A stretch of DNA of 64,000 nucleotides from Alphaproteobacteria bacterium (GTDB lineage Bacteria; Pseudomonadota; Alphaproteobacteria; Sphingomonadales; Sphingomonadaceae): contig JAHJIJ010000002.1 of the NCBI GenBank assembly GCA_018823325.1, positions 62,001-126,000 of the forward strand, given 5' to 3'. Position numbers and translations under genes: made by a program. Positions 9,319 through 17,844 of the stretch are shown piece after piece. How positions within the stretch are numbered: position 1 is the first letter of the stretch; each line of letters starts with the position of its first letter. The notes beneath the pieces were generated by a model. The model saw only the letters and a list, made by a program, of their open reading frames with translations, had not been told where the DNA came from and did not search any database.

Positions 9319-10410
9319 TCAGGCAAGGCTCACCCGCCCACCGGCATGACGCTGCAACCGCCCGGCAATTTCCAGTTCGAGCAGCGCCGTCTGTACGGAA
9401 GCAGGCGGGAGGCCGCTTTGCCGGATCAACTCGTCCACTGCCACGGGGCTGAGGCTCATCAGGCCGATAATGCGCGCGCGATCCGCCTCGGCAAGATCGT
9501 CGGGCGGCGGCTGGGAGAAGAAATCGCGCTGGCGGGAACGCAATGCGCGCGGATCGATGGTGCCGATCGCCTCGAGGATGTCCTGCGCGCTCTGCACTAG
9601 CGTGGCGCCTTCGCGGATGAGGGCATTGCAGCCAGTCGCGCGCGGATCGGCGGGGAAGCCGGGGACGGCCATGACCTCCCGCCCCTCTTCGCCAGCCAGT
9701 CGCGCGGTGAGCAGGGAGCCTGAGCGGGGCGCGGCCTCGACGACGACGGTGCCGATGCTCATCCAGGCAATGATCCGGTTGCGGGCCGGGAAGTGGCGCG
9801 CCAGCGGCTCGGCGCCGGGTGGCAGCTCCGTGATCAGCAGGCCCTCGCGCGCAATGCGCTCCTGCAGATCGGCATTTTCGGGCGGGAAGCTGACATCGAT
9901 GCCGGCGCCAATGACGGCAGCGGTGCGGGCAATGCCGGCGCCCTGATGCGCTGCGGTGTCGATGCCGCGGGCAAGGCCGGAGACGACTATGATGCCGGCT
10001 TGCGACAGAGCATGCGAGAGCTCGCGCGCGAAGCGGCACGCCGCAGCGGAGGCATTGCGCGCGCCCACGATAGCGACGCAGCGCTCCTGCCCCAGCGCGG
10101 TGTCCCCGCGCACGATGAGTACCGGCGGCGCCCCTTCGGCCTGCGCAAGCAGCGGTGGATATGCGGGATCGCCCAGAAAGATGTAGCGCGCCTCCAGCCG
10201 GGCGACTTTGGCGATCTCGGCATCGATCATGCGCCCGTCCGCTGGCGTGAAACGGCGGTTTCCGCCCCGTGACGCAAGGTCCGGCAAGGCTTCGAGAGCG
10301 CGCGCGGCCGCGCCGAAGCGCAGCAGCAGCTGGCGATAGGCGACCGGGCCGATATGCGGCGTACGGATAAGCCGCAGGCGGTCGCGACGATCCGCGTCGA
10401 GCAGGCTCAT
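9319..10410 (-). CDS. dprA: DNA-processing protein DprA
   Basis: A 363-residue DprA/Smf protein. The Rossmann-like core has CVAIVGARNASAAACRFARELS, VSGLARGIDTAAHQGA and VVVEAAPRSGSLLTARLAGEEGREVMAVPG, the clear family signatures. A SAM-like N-terminal part and a C-terminal winged helix (LMSLSPVAVDELIRQSGLP...) flank it. DprA binds single-stranded DNA during natural transformation and loads RecA. The ATG at 10410 is chosen because its ATGA overlaps the plsY stop by four bases; the longer frame lacks support. No comEC or pilus gene is near, so competence cannot be inferred. Confidence 0.95.
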   Translation of the reverse strand: MSLLDADRRDRLRLIRTPHIGPVAYRQLLLRFGAAARALEALPDLASRGGNRRFTPADGRMIDAEIAKVARLEARYIFLGDPAYPPLLAQAEGAPPVLIVRGDTALGQERCVAIVGARNASAAACRFARELSHALSQAGIIVVSGLARGIDTAAHQGAGIARTAAVIGAGIDVSFPPENADLQERIAREGLLITELPPGAEPLARHFPARNRIIAWMSIGTVVVEAAPRSGSLLTARLAGEEGREVMAVPGFPADPRATGCNALIREGATLVQSAQDILEAIGTIDPRALRSRQRDFFSQPPPDDLAEADRARIIGLMSLSPVAVDELIRQSGLPPASVQTALLELEIAGRLQRHAGGRVSLA

Positions 10411-11021
10411 CCCTTGCGCGAGCCACCCACGCGGGGCTCTTCGCCCCGCAGCAGCCGGGCGATGTTCAGCCGGTGCCGCCACAGCACGATGAGGGCCATC
10501 CCGGCGAGCGGTGCGGCAAGATCGGGCCGGCCGGCGAAAAAGGCAGCCAGCGGCGCACTGATCGCAGCACTCATGCCGCCGACCGAGCTGATCCGGAATA
10601 GCGCCAGTGCACCGAGCCAGACCACGGCAAAGACGAGGCCGACAATCCAGAAGAGCGCAAGGCAGACGCCAAGCATCGTGGCGACACCCTTACCGCCCCG
10701 GAAGCGCAGCCAGAGCGGGTAGCAATGGCCCACAAAGGCCATCACGCCGCCGATGGTCGCGCCGCTCAGGCCCGCGTCACCGACGGGCATGAGCCAGGCG
10801 CCGATGAGGACACCGACGGTGCCCTTTGCGCCATCCAGCAGCAGCGTGGCGGCAGCGAGGCCCTTTCGGCCTGTGCGCAGCACATTGGTGGCGCCGATAT
10901 TGCCCGAGCCAATCGCCCGCAGATCGCCGGCACCAGCGAGGCGCGTGAGAATGATGCCGAAGGGGATGGACCCCAGAAGATAGCCGACGAGTGCGACCAG
11001 CGCCGGCAGCTGCCATTCCAT
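10407..11021 (-). CDS. plsY: Glycerol-3-phosphate acyltransferase PlsY
   Basis: A 204-residue inner-membrane enzyme that transfers an acyl group from acyl-phosphate to glycerol-3-phosphate, the first step of phospholipid synthesis. The conserved loops are GYLLGSIPFGIILTRL near the N-terminus, DLRAIGSGNIGATNVLRTG, and FVGHCYPLWLRFRGGKGVAT, separated by five hydrophobic helices. The start is the Met of MEWQLPALVAL, with AGGAGC eight bases before it; the longer frame adds a polar stretch that does not fit. It is the first gene of plsY-dprA and overlaps dprA by four bases. Confidence 0.95.
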   Translation of the reverse strand: MEWQLPALVALVGYLLGSIPFGIILTRLAGAGDLRAIGSGNIGATNVLRTGRKGLAAATLLLDGAKGTVGVLIGAWLMPVGDAGLSGATIGGVMAFVGHCYPLWLRFRGGKGVATMLGVCLALFWIVGLVFAVVWLGALALFRISSVGGMSAAISAPLAAFFAGRPDLAAPLAGMALIVLWRHRLNIARLLRGEEPRVGGSRKG

Positions 11022-11049
11022 CGAATTCTGCTCCTGTTGTCGGTGGCGA

Positions 11050-11101
11050 CCTTTGCGCGGCGACGTTCCGTCTTGCAAGCGGGGATCGCAGTGACTTTTA
11101 T
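11050..11101. promoter_or_regulatory. Candidate divergent promoters plsY / ParA gene
   Basis: The palindrome TTGCAA at 11073-11078 can serve as a -35 element in both directions. To the right, TTTTAT (11096-11101) follows after 17 bases and would drive the ParA gene. To the left, CAAAGG (11055-11050) follows after 17 bases and would drive plsY. If both are used they exclude each other. Confidence 0.35.
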
Positions 11102-11130
11102 TTGCAACATTTCTGTCACGCGTCCATCAC

Positions 11131-11886
11131 ATGCGCATGGCACGCACCCCGGAAATGAAGACAATCGCGGTGTTCAGCCTCAAGGGAGGCGTCGGCAAAT
11201 CCACGTTCGCCGTCAATCTCGCCTGGGCGTCCGCGACTCTCTCGGCGCGGCGGACATTGCTGTGGGATCTCGATCCGCAGGCCGCCGCGACCTGGCTGCT
11301 GGCGCCCGGCTCAAAAACCCGCGATGCCGCCAGCGCGGTCTTTGCCAGGCAGCTCGATCCCGAAGATATCTGCCAGCCGACGGCCATTCCCGGCCTCGAT
11401 CTTCTTGCGGCGGACATGTCGCTGCACGGCCTGGAGCGGCTGTTGTTCGAGCTCGGCAAGAAGCGGCGGCTCGCCAAGCTGCTGGACGGCCTTGCGCAGC
11501 GATATGACCGGATCATTCTCGATTGCCCGCCGGGGCTCACCGAGACTGCCGAGCAGGTGCTGCGGGGCGCGGACATCATCGTAGCGCCCGTGATCCCCTC
11601 CCCGCTCGCGCGCAAATCGCTGGATGATCTGGCCGACATTCTCATTCGGCGCGGCGGCAAGCATCCGCCCATCCTCCCCGTGTTCTCGATGGTCGACCGG
11701 CGTCGGAAGCTGCACGCCGAGGCGCTGGAAACCTACCCCGATTGGCCGATGGTCAGCTATTCCAGCCTTGTCGAGCAAATGGGCATCAAGCGCGCACCGC
11801 TCGCCGTCTATGCCGGGCATAGCCAGCAGGCCGAGCAGTTCGCCGCGATCTGGCAGGCCATCGAGCGGCGTCTGGCCAAGGCCTGA
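11131..11886 (+). CDS. Orphan ParA/MinD-family ATPase
   Basis: About 251 residues from the first ATG; Mets at 11137 and 11155 are possible starts, and none has a strong ribosome site. The deviant Walker A motif is FSLKGGVGKSTFAVNLAW, with LLWDLDPQAAATW (Walker A' region) and IILDCPPGLTETAEQVLRGAD (Walker B). Such ATPases position DNA, chemoreceptors, polyhydroxyalkanoate granules or enzyme complexes by ATP-dependent dimerisation. No parB or centromere-like partner is adjacent. The neighbours are plsY and a GGDEF-EAL protein on the opposite strand, so the cargo is unknown. It is distinct in context from the chromosomal parAB, which normally sits near the origin. Confidence 0.85.
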   Translation: MRMARTPEMKTIAVFSLKGGVGKSTFAVNLAWASATLSARRTLLWDLDPQAAATWLLAPGSKTRDAASAVFARQLDPEDICQPTAIPGLDLLAADMSLHGLERLLFELGKKRRLAKLLDGLAQRYDRIILDCPPGLTETAEQVLRGADIIVAPVIPSPLARKSLDDLADILIRRGGKHPPILPVFSMVDRRRKLHAEALETYPDWPMVSYSSLVEQMGIKRAPLAVYAGHSQQAEQFAAIWQAIERRLAKA

Positions 11887-11898
11887 AACGCGTTCCGG

Positions 11899-14292
11899 TC
11901 AGGCGACGCGGGTGTCCGTCTGGCCGAACAGGGCGGCCGTATCGTCCAGAGACATGGGCCGACCGAAATAATAGCCCTGGATCTTCGAGCAGCCGAGCGC
12001 CCGGATGATCTCATATTCCGTCTCGGTCTCGACCCCTTCTGCGGTCGTATCGAGGCCAAGGCTGGTGGCCATCGCCACGACGGCATTCACGATCGCCAGA
12101 CTTTCCCGCTGGCCGCGTGCTGCGCCGGTCACGAAGCTGCGATCCACCTTGATGGTGTTGAAGCGCGTGCGGGAGAGGTAGCCGAGCGAGGAATAGCCAG
12201 TGCCGAAATCGTCAAGGGAAAGCCGGATGCCCCGCCGCGTCAATTGCTCCAGAGCCTGTGCCGCGCCCGTCCCCTCGCGCATGAAGACGCTCTCGGTGAC
12301 TTCCAGCTCAAGCCGATTGGCCGGGAGGCCGGAGCGGCTCAACGCCCCTGCGATCAATTCGATGATATCGGGGTCGTTGAGCTGTTCGGCGGAGATGTTG
12401 ACGGAGATGCTGACATCCTCGGGCCAGTGGCATGCCGCCTGACAGGCCGTTTCCAGCACCCAATGGCCAAGCTTGGAGATCAGCCGCGTATCCTCCGCAA
12501 TCGGAATGAAACGGCTCGGCGGAATCGGCCCGAGTTGCGGATGCGTCCAGCGGCAAAGTGCCTCGAACCCCGTTACTGCGCGACTACGGGCATTCACGAT
12601 GGGCTGGTAGACCAGATGAAACTGATCCTTCTCCAGCGCACTACGCAGCGCCAGTTCCAGTGTACGCCGTTCCTCGGCATCTGCATGCATGGAGAGCGCA
12701 AAGCGAAGATGCTTGCCGCGCCCTGCCTCCTTGGCGCGATACATGGCAAGATCGGCACTGCGCATCAGCGCATCGACATCGTCGCCATCCTGCGGCGCCA
12801 TGGCAGAGCCAATGCTGGCACCGATGAAGAGCGTCTGGTTATCGACCTGATAGGGCTTGGACACGGCATCGATGATCGCGCTCGCCAGCCGATCCACGTA
12901 AATCGGGTCTGAGACTTCGCGGACGACGACGGCAAATTCGTCACCGCCAAGGCGGCCACAAACCTCATTGAGCGAACAGACCCTGCGCAGCCGGTCGGCC
13001 ACCTGAGCGAGCAGCTGATCCCCGACATGATGGCCCAACGTATCGTTGACGGACTTGAACCGATCGAGATCGATCATCAGGAAGGCGCAACGGGTCTTCC
13101 ATGTTTTCATGGCCTCCACGGCCAAAGCGAGCTCTTCGCCCAGATGCAGGCGGTTCGGCAGATTCGTAAGCGTATCGAAGCGAGCAAGCTGGGCAATGCG
13201 CTCGCTGGATTCCTTCTGCACGGTCACATCGGAGCCGACGCCGCGGAAGCCCAGGAAATTGCCTTTTTCATCGAGCCGCGGCGAGGCAGAAAGCGACCAC
13301 CATCTGCGTGCGCCGTCGACTTCGACAGACAGGCAGACATCCGAGAAGCCGGCACGTTCCTTGAACTTTTCTGCAAGGAGATGCAGCGCGGGATCGAAAT
13401 TGCCATCCGTCCAGGCCGATCCGGCCAGCATCTGCAGGATGGACTGGCCCTCGACGTCCTCCACGCGCTTGCCCAGCATGCGCGCAAATAAAGGCGAAAC
13501 GCCAGTCAGGCGCCTTGCAGCATCGGTCTGCCAGAGCACATCTGCTGCTTCATTGCCGTGCTCACGCAGCAGCAGGCTCACGACTTCCCGCTTTTCGGCG
13601 AGCATTTGGCTGGTCGTGAGCTGAACGCCGAACAAGTGAGCTTGCCAAAGGCTGGTACCCAGGGCCAGCACCGCATAAGTCGCCACAACCCCTGCCAGCA
13701 AGGGGTCGGCATGGCGCAGCATCATCCAGATGGCGCCTCCGCCAACCGAGAGGATGAAACCGCTCGCCGACAATGGCGTGGACTGGAACGAAATCGCCAC
13801 CGATGCCATCAGGCAGCAGGCGATCGTCCACAAGGTCACGACTTCTTCCGGCCTGGCATCATGCGTGAACAACAGCATGGCCGAGACCCATACCGCGCCT
13901 TGCAGGGACGAGAGTGCCCCATGCCAGAGCATTGTCCCGCGCGCCGCAGTCACATAATCGGCAGCCACGTTCATCCGGCGCATGCGCAGCAGAGGCACGT
14001 GAGCGGCGACCATGCCCAGAGCCCACATAGCAAGCATCCAGATCGGCACATGCGCGAAGAAACGGAAGCCGACCAGCAGGACGGAGATCGTCACGAGCGT
14101 GGAATAGAAGCCGAGCATGCGATCAGCCGCACGCAGCTGACTGCCATGCACGAACTCGACATGGTCCGCCGGCAACGGCCGAAGGCCCGTCAACAGCCCG
14201 AGCGAGAGCGACTCGGGCGGTTGCGTAACACGCAAATCTGGGGGGCATGAACGCTTTGTCACGCCGCGGTCATATCGCGTGCTGGTTATCAA
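11899..14292 (-). CDS. Membrane-anchored PAS-GGDEF-EAL protein (c-di-GMP turnover)
   Basis: A 797-residue signalling protein. The N-terminal third has five or six hydrophobic helices (about residues 60-225), then a PAS-like domain (WQTDAARRLTGVSPLFARMLG ... FRGVGSDVTVQKESSERIAQ), a GGDEF domain with intact RLGGDEFAVV, and an EAL domain. The EAL part keeps FEALCRW, NISAEQL, DDFGTGYSS, KVDRSFV and AEGVET, so phosphodiesterase activity is likely. The inhibitory RxxD site before GGDEF reads SLNE and seems lost. It may make or break c-di-GMP, which controls motility and surface attachment. The true start is uncertain because the first 50 residues look non-conserved. It converges with the ParA gene. 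Confidence 0.92.
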   Translation of the reverse strand: MITSTRYDRGVTKRSCPPDLRVTQPPESLSLGLLTGLRPLPADHVEFVHGSQLRAADRMLGFYSTLVTISVLLVGFRFFAHVPIWMLAMWALGMVAAHVPLLRMRRMNVAADYVTAARGTMLWHGALSSLQGAVWVSAMLLFTHDARPEEVVTLWTIACCLMASVAISFQSTPLSASGFILSVGGGAIWMMLRHADPLLAGVVATYAVLALGTSLWQAHLFGVQLTTSQMLAEKREVVSLLLREHGNEAADVLWQTDAARRLTGVSPLFARMLGKRVEDVEGQSILQMLAGSAWTDGNFDPALHLLAEKFKERAGFSDVCLSVEVDGARRWWSLSASPRLDEKGNFLGFRGVGSDVTVQKESSERIAQLARFDTLTNLPNRLHLGEELALAVEAMKTWKTRCAFLMIDLDRFKSVNDTLGHHVGDQLLAQVADRLRRVCSLNEVCGRLGGDEFAVVVREVSDPIYVDRLASAIIDAVSKPYQVDNQTLFIGASIGSAMAPQDGDDVDALMRSADLAMYRAKEAGRGKHLRFALSMHADAEERRTLELALRSALEKDQFHLVYQPIVNARSRAVTGFEALCRWTHPQLGPIPPSRFIPIAEDTRLISKLGHWVLETACQAACHWPEDVSISVNISAEQLNDPDIIELIAGALSRSGLPANRLELEVTESVFMREGTGAAQALEQLTRRGIRLSLDDFGTGYSSLGYLSRTRFNTIKVDRSFVTGAARGQRESLAIVNAVVAMATSLGLDTTAEGVETETEYEIIRALGCSKIQGYYFGRPMSLDDTAALFGQTDTRVA

Positions 14293-14328
14293 CCCGTAAG
14301 CGAGACGGAACCTTGCTGATTTACCCGG

Positions 14329-16047
14329 TCAGGCCGCAATATCATAAGGCACGATCTCGCCGGTCAGATAGAGCGTGCGCGCCTTCGATCGACTGAGCTT
14401 GCCGGAACTGGTGCGCGGCAGGGAGCGCGGGGGCACCAGCTCGACCACGCAGTTCATACCGGTGATCGAACGGACGCGCTCACGGATTTCCTCGCGCAGG
14501 CGGGCACGCTCGACATTGTCCGACACGCGGCAATGGACGAGGACGGCGGGCGCCTCTTCGCCACCAGCCGTCGTGATCGCGAAGGCCGCGATATCACCCT
14601 GCTTGAAGCCGGGCAGCTGCTCCACGGCCCATTCGATGTCCTGCGGCCAGTGATTCTTGCCGTTGATGATGATCATGTCCTTGGCGCGGCCGACAATGTA
14701 GAGATAGCCGTCCGAGAGATAGCCCATGTCACCGGTATCCAGCCAGCCATCGACCATGCAGGCATCGGTCGATTCCTGATCGCGGAAATAGCCGACCATG
14801 AGCGACGGGCCGGTCGTCCAGACCTTGCCGATCGTGCGCTCAGGCAGCAGGCCGCCGAATTCATCGCGAATCTCCACGGTCATGCCCATGACCGGCTTGC
14901 CGCAATTGACGATGGCGCGGAAACGCTGCGGGCGATCCTCAACGGCATGGCCGCCGGAAAGCTCGGTTTCCTCAACCAGCTCCACCATGATGCCTTCACC
15001 CGGCGGCATGATGGTGACGGCAAGCGTCGCCTCGGCCAGGCCATAGCTGGGCAGGAAGGCCTTGGGCGAGAAGCCTGCTTCTGCAAAAGCATCGACAAAT
15101 TGCTGCATCACATCGGGCCGGATCATGTCCGCGCCATTGCCGGCAAGCCGCCAGCGCGACAGATCGAAGCGCTCGGACGCGCGGGTCTGGCTGGACATGC
15201 GGCGCGCGCAAATGTCATAGCCGAAGGTCGGTGAATAGCTGATCGCGGTGCCATCGTGGCGCGAGATCATGTCCAGCCATGCGAGCGGGCGCCGCGCAAA
15301 ATCCTCGGTCTTGAGGTAATCGGTGGACACCTGATTGGCGACGACCGACAGGAAGCAGCCGACCAGACCCATGTCATGATACCAGGGCAACCAGCTGATG
15401 CAGCGGTCGCTCGCGATAAGCTCCATGCCATGGCTGTGCGCGGCAAGATTGCTGAGCAGCGCCTTGTGCGTCACCGCCACGCCATGCGGAAAGCGCGTCG
15501 AGCCGCTGGAATATTGCAGATAGCAGATGTCGTCCGTGCTCGCCTTTGGCAGATCGCAAGGCACCACGGGCGCGGCAAGGAAATCGGAGAAGCTGAGCGG
15601 CTCGACACCCTGGCGGCGCGCGGCCTCACTGGCCATCTCGCTCAGCTCGGCGGGATAGAACAGCATGGTCGGATCGCAGCTTTGCAGCTGGACGCAAAGC
15701 TGATCGATATAGCTTTCCTTGCCGCCGAAGCTGGTCGGCAACGGCAGCGGCACCGGCCACGCGCCGGCATAGACGATGCCGAAGAAGAGCTGGGCGAATT
15801 CCGGGCCGGTCTCGGCAATCAGGGCGATCCGCTCCTGAGGCTTAACGCCACGCGCGATCAGCCGATGCGCGCAGGCCAGTGCCTCATCGCGCATCTCCGA
15901 AAAGGGATAAGGGCGCGCAAGATTGCCGCGCGCATCATGAAAGTTAAGACCGCGAACGCCCTGCGCGGCATAATCCAGCGCGGCGCCCAAAGTCTCGAAA
16001 TCGGCAAAGCGCCGCGCAAGCCGATCTTCCGTCGGTGTTGGCTGCAT
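14329..16047 (-). CDS. Fatty acyl-AMP ligase
   Basis: A 572-residue adenylate-forming enzyme. The ATP motif is YLQYSSGSTRFPHGVAVTHKALLSN near residue 180; further signatures are SWLPWYHDMGLVG, SYGLAEATLAV, and DGWLDTGDMGYL with GRAKDMIIINGKNHWPQDIE. The WLPxYHDMGL and YGLAEATL patterns and the end of the protein match FAALs rather than acyl-CoA synthetases: these load fatty acids as acyl-AMP onto an acyl carrier protein. No carrier protein, polyketide or peptide synthetase is next to it. In Caulobacter a related enzyme takes part in sphingolipid synthesis (known), so a similar role in this likely sphingolipid maker is possible but inferred. Confidence 0.9.
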   Translation of the reverse strand: MQPTPTEDRLARRFADFETLGAALDYAAQGVRGLNFHDARGNLARPYPFSEMRDEALACAHRLIARGVKPQERIALIAETGPEFAQLFFGIVYAGAWPVPLPLPTSFGGKESYIDQLCVQLQSCDPTMLFYPAELSEMASEAARRQGVEPLSFSDFLAAPVVPCDLPKASTDDICYLQYSSGSTRFPHGVAVTHKALLSNLAAHSHGMELIASDRCISWLPWYHDMGLVGCFLSVVANQVSTDYLKTEDFARRPLAWLDMISRHDGTAISYSPTFGYDICARRMSSQTRASERFDLSRWRLAGNGADMIRPDVMQQFVDAFAEAGFSPKAFLPSYGLAEATLAVTIMPPGEGIMVELVEETELSGGHAVEDRPQRFRAIVNCGKPVMGMTVEIRDEFGGLLPERTIGKVWTTGPSLMVGYFRDQESTDACMVDGWLDTGDMGYLSDGYLYIVGRAKDMIIINGKNHWPQDIEWAVEQLPGFKQGDIAAFAITTAGGEEAPAVLVHCRVSDNVERARLREEIRERVRSITGMNCVVELVPPRSLPRTSSGKLSRSKARTLYLTGEIVPYDIAA

Positions 16048-16241
16048 GTGAAGTGACCCTTCTTTTTCCGCCTGAAATCATCCTCTTAATACAAGGCTTG
16101 GCGGCTGTTCTCTTGCGTCTACGCCTGGCTGGCTTGCGCTTGTCTGAACCGAGAAGCCGCACTCTTGCCTGGCCCTCCCCCATTCTTTCGCGGGTTAGGC
16201 GCGTTTACTTTAAGACAGGGAGTGTGGCACAAAAATGGCGC

Positions 16242-16796
16242 ATGAGGCCACGTCCGCAAAAATCACCCCCAAAACCGCTTGTTGAAGCGACGCTTGAAGC
16301 GCTTGCCATCAGCTATGTGGGGCGATTTGCCACGAGCCGGGGCCGCCTCGCTGCCTACCTCGCCCGCAAGCTGCGCGAACGGGGCTGGGATGGCGCCGGG
16401 CAGCCGCCGGTCGAGCGGATCACCGAAAAGCTGGTCGGGCTCGGCTATGTGGATGACCGGGCCTATGCGGAAATGAAGTCCGGAGCGATGCAGAGGCGCG
16501 GCCTGGGGCAGCGGCGGATTGCGCAGACATTGCGGCATGACGGGATCGACGAGGACCTCTCCGAAAAGGCCGCGCCCAACGCCGCCGAACGCTGGGATGC
16601 AGCCGAACGCCTCGCGCGGCGCAAGCGGATCGGCCCTTTTGCCACCGCGCTGGCCCATCGTGCGCTGCGCGAGAAGCAGATCGCCACCTTCCTGCGGGCC
16701 GGGCATGATCTTCAGACCGCGCGCCGCTGGACCGAAAGCGCGCCGGGTGAGTTGCCGGAGCGACCGGAGACGATAGCGGCGGAGGACTGGGAGTGA
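16242..16796 (+). CDS. recX: Regulatory protein RecX
   Basis: About 184 residues. The three-helix repeats of the RecX family are visible: LEALAISYVGRFATSRGRLAAYLARKLRERGW, then LVGLGYVDDRAYAEMKSGAMQRRGLGQRRIAQTLRHDGI, then a third degenerate repeat. RecX binds RecA filaments and tunes recombination and the SOS response. The start is uncertain: the ATG at 16242 lacks a well-placed ribosome site, whereas AGGGAG at 16217 sits just before an in-frame GTG at 16224. RecA is not in the window, and no LexA box was seen upstream. The stop overlaps the next gene by four bases (GTGA). Confidence 0.88.
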   Translation: MRPRPQKSPPKPLVEATLEALAISYVGRFATSRGRLAAYLARKLRERGWDGAGQPPVERITEKLVGLGYVDDRAYAEMKSGAMQRRGLGQRRIAQTLRHDGIDEDLSEKAAPNAAERWDAAERLARRKRIGPFATALAHRALREKQIATFLRAGHDLQTARRWTESAPGELPERPETIAAEDWE

Positions 16797-17380
16797 CGAT
16801 GAGAAGAACCGCTCGTGGGACCGGTCGGATTTCCGTGCCGCTGGCGAGTATCGCGTCGGCCCTGCTGCTTGCGCTCGCGGCCTGCAACGCCGGCCCAGCC
16901 AACGACGCAGAGGGTGCCGCTGCTGAGAACAGCACCGCGATACCGGCAGACAGCGTGGAAGTGCGGATAAGCACCGCCGATGGGCAGACCCATCGCTTCA
17001 TCGCCGAGGTGGCGCTGGACAAGGAAGCCCAGCAACAAGGACTGATGGGGCGCACATCGCTGGCAGACGACGCCGGCATGCTCTTCCCCTTCGCCTATCC
17101 CAACATGGCCTCGTTCTGGATGAAGGAAACGAACGTTCCGCTTGATCTCCTGTTCATCCGGAATGACGGCACCATCGTCGACATTCTTCCGGGCGAGCCG
17201 GGCAGTCTGCGACCGATTGCCGCGAACGAACCGGTGACGGCGGTGCTGGAGATCCGGCAAGGACGCGCTGAGGCGCTCGGCATCGCCAAGGGCGACCGGA
17301 TCGAATGGGGCGCGTGCGACCAGGAGCCTGCTCCAGCCCCGGCCATCTGGCAGGCAGACCGTTTCTGCCCGGCGAGCTAG
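16793..17380 (+). CDS. DUF192 family lipoprotein
   Basis: A protein of 193-195 residues. The N-terminus is a lipoprotein signal (ALLLALAAC, lipobox L-A-A-C near residue 31). After a low-complexity linker comes the DUF192 domain: EVALDKEAQQQGLMGRTSLADDAGMLFPF and FWMKETNVPLDLLFI, then VLEIRQGRAEALGIAKGDRI. The function of DUF192 is not established; it is a small beta-rich periplasmic domain. The frame opens with GTG at 16793 overlapping the recX stop; an ATG two codons later is equally likely. It is part of a tight series recX-DUF192, with NDUFA12 and DUF2155 following. Confidence 0.87.
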   Translation: MTMRRTARGTGRISVPLASIASALLLALAACNAGPANDAEGAAAENSTAIPADSVEVRISTADGQTHRFIAEVALDKEAQQQGLMGRTSLADDAGMLFPFAYPNMASFWMKETNVPLDLLFIRNDGTIVDILPGEPGSLRPIAANEPVTAVLEIRQGRAEALGIAKGDRIEWGACDQEPAPAPAIWQADRFCPAS

Positions 17381-17448
17381 TCATGCGCGCTCAGCTCGCG
17401 CGATTCTCCGTTGCCAATCATCGGTGAGTGCGGCTAAGCGCTCTGGCC

Positions 17449-17844
17449 ATGGGACTGCTTGGCAAGATCTTCACCTGGTGGGACGGCGCCACCATTGGCA
17501 CCGCACTCTTCACGTCGCGCAAGGGCACGAAGGTGGGCGAGGACCATCAGGGCAATGTCTATTATGAAGGCGGCACTGACCCCAATGGCCTCACGCGCCG
17601 CTGGGTGATCTATAACGGCGCCAATGATGCGAGCCGCGTGCCCGCCGAATGGCATGGCTGGCTGCATCACAGCATCGAGGGCGCGCCCGAGAGCCATCTG
17701 CCGCCGCCGCGCATCTGGGAAGCCGAATTCACGCCTAACCAGACCGGCACGCCACAGGCTTATCTGCCCTCCGGCGCAATCGCAGCCGGTGGACGCCGCC
17801 AGATGGCGACCGGCGACTACGAAGCCTGGAACCCGGATACGTGA
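17449..17844 (+). CDS. NDUFA12 family complex I accessory subunit
   Basis: A 131-residue protein beginning MGLLGKIFTWWDGATIGTAL. It contains GTKVGEDHQGNVYYE and RRWVIYNGANDASRVPAEWHGWLHH, the hallmark of the NDUFA12/B17.2 family, followed by a proline-rich stretch. This accessory subunit of NADH:ubiquinone oxidoreductase is found in mitochondria and Alphaproteobacteria (known). The frame is open from a GTG at 17428, but the conserved N-terminus begins at the ATG at 17449. Its stop overlaps the GTG start of the DUF2155 gene by four bases. The nuo operon itself is not in the window. Confidence 0.95.
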   Translation: MGLLGKIFTWWDGATIGTALFTSRKGTKVGEDHQGNVYYEGGTDPNGLTRRWVIYNGANDASRVPAEWHGWLHHSIEGAPESHLPPPRIWEAEFTPNQTGTPQAYLPSGAIAAGGRRQMATGDYEAWNPDT

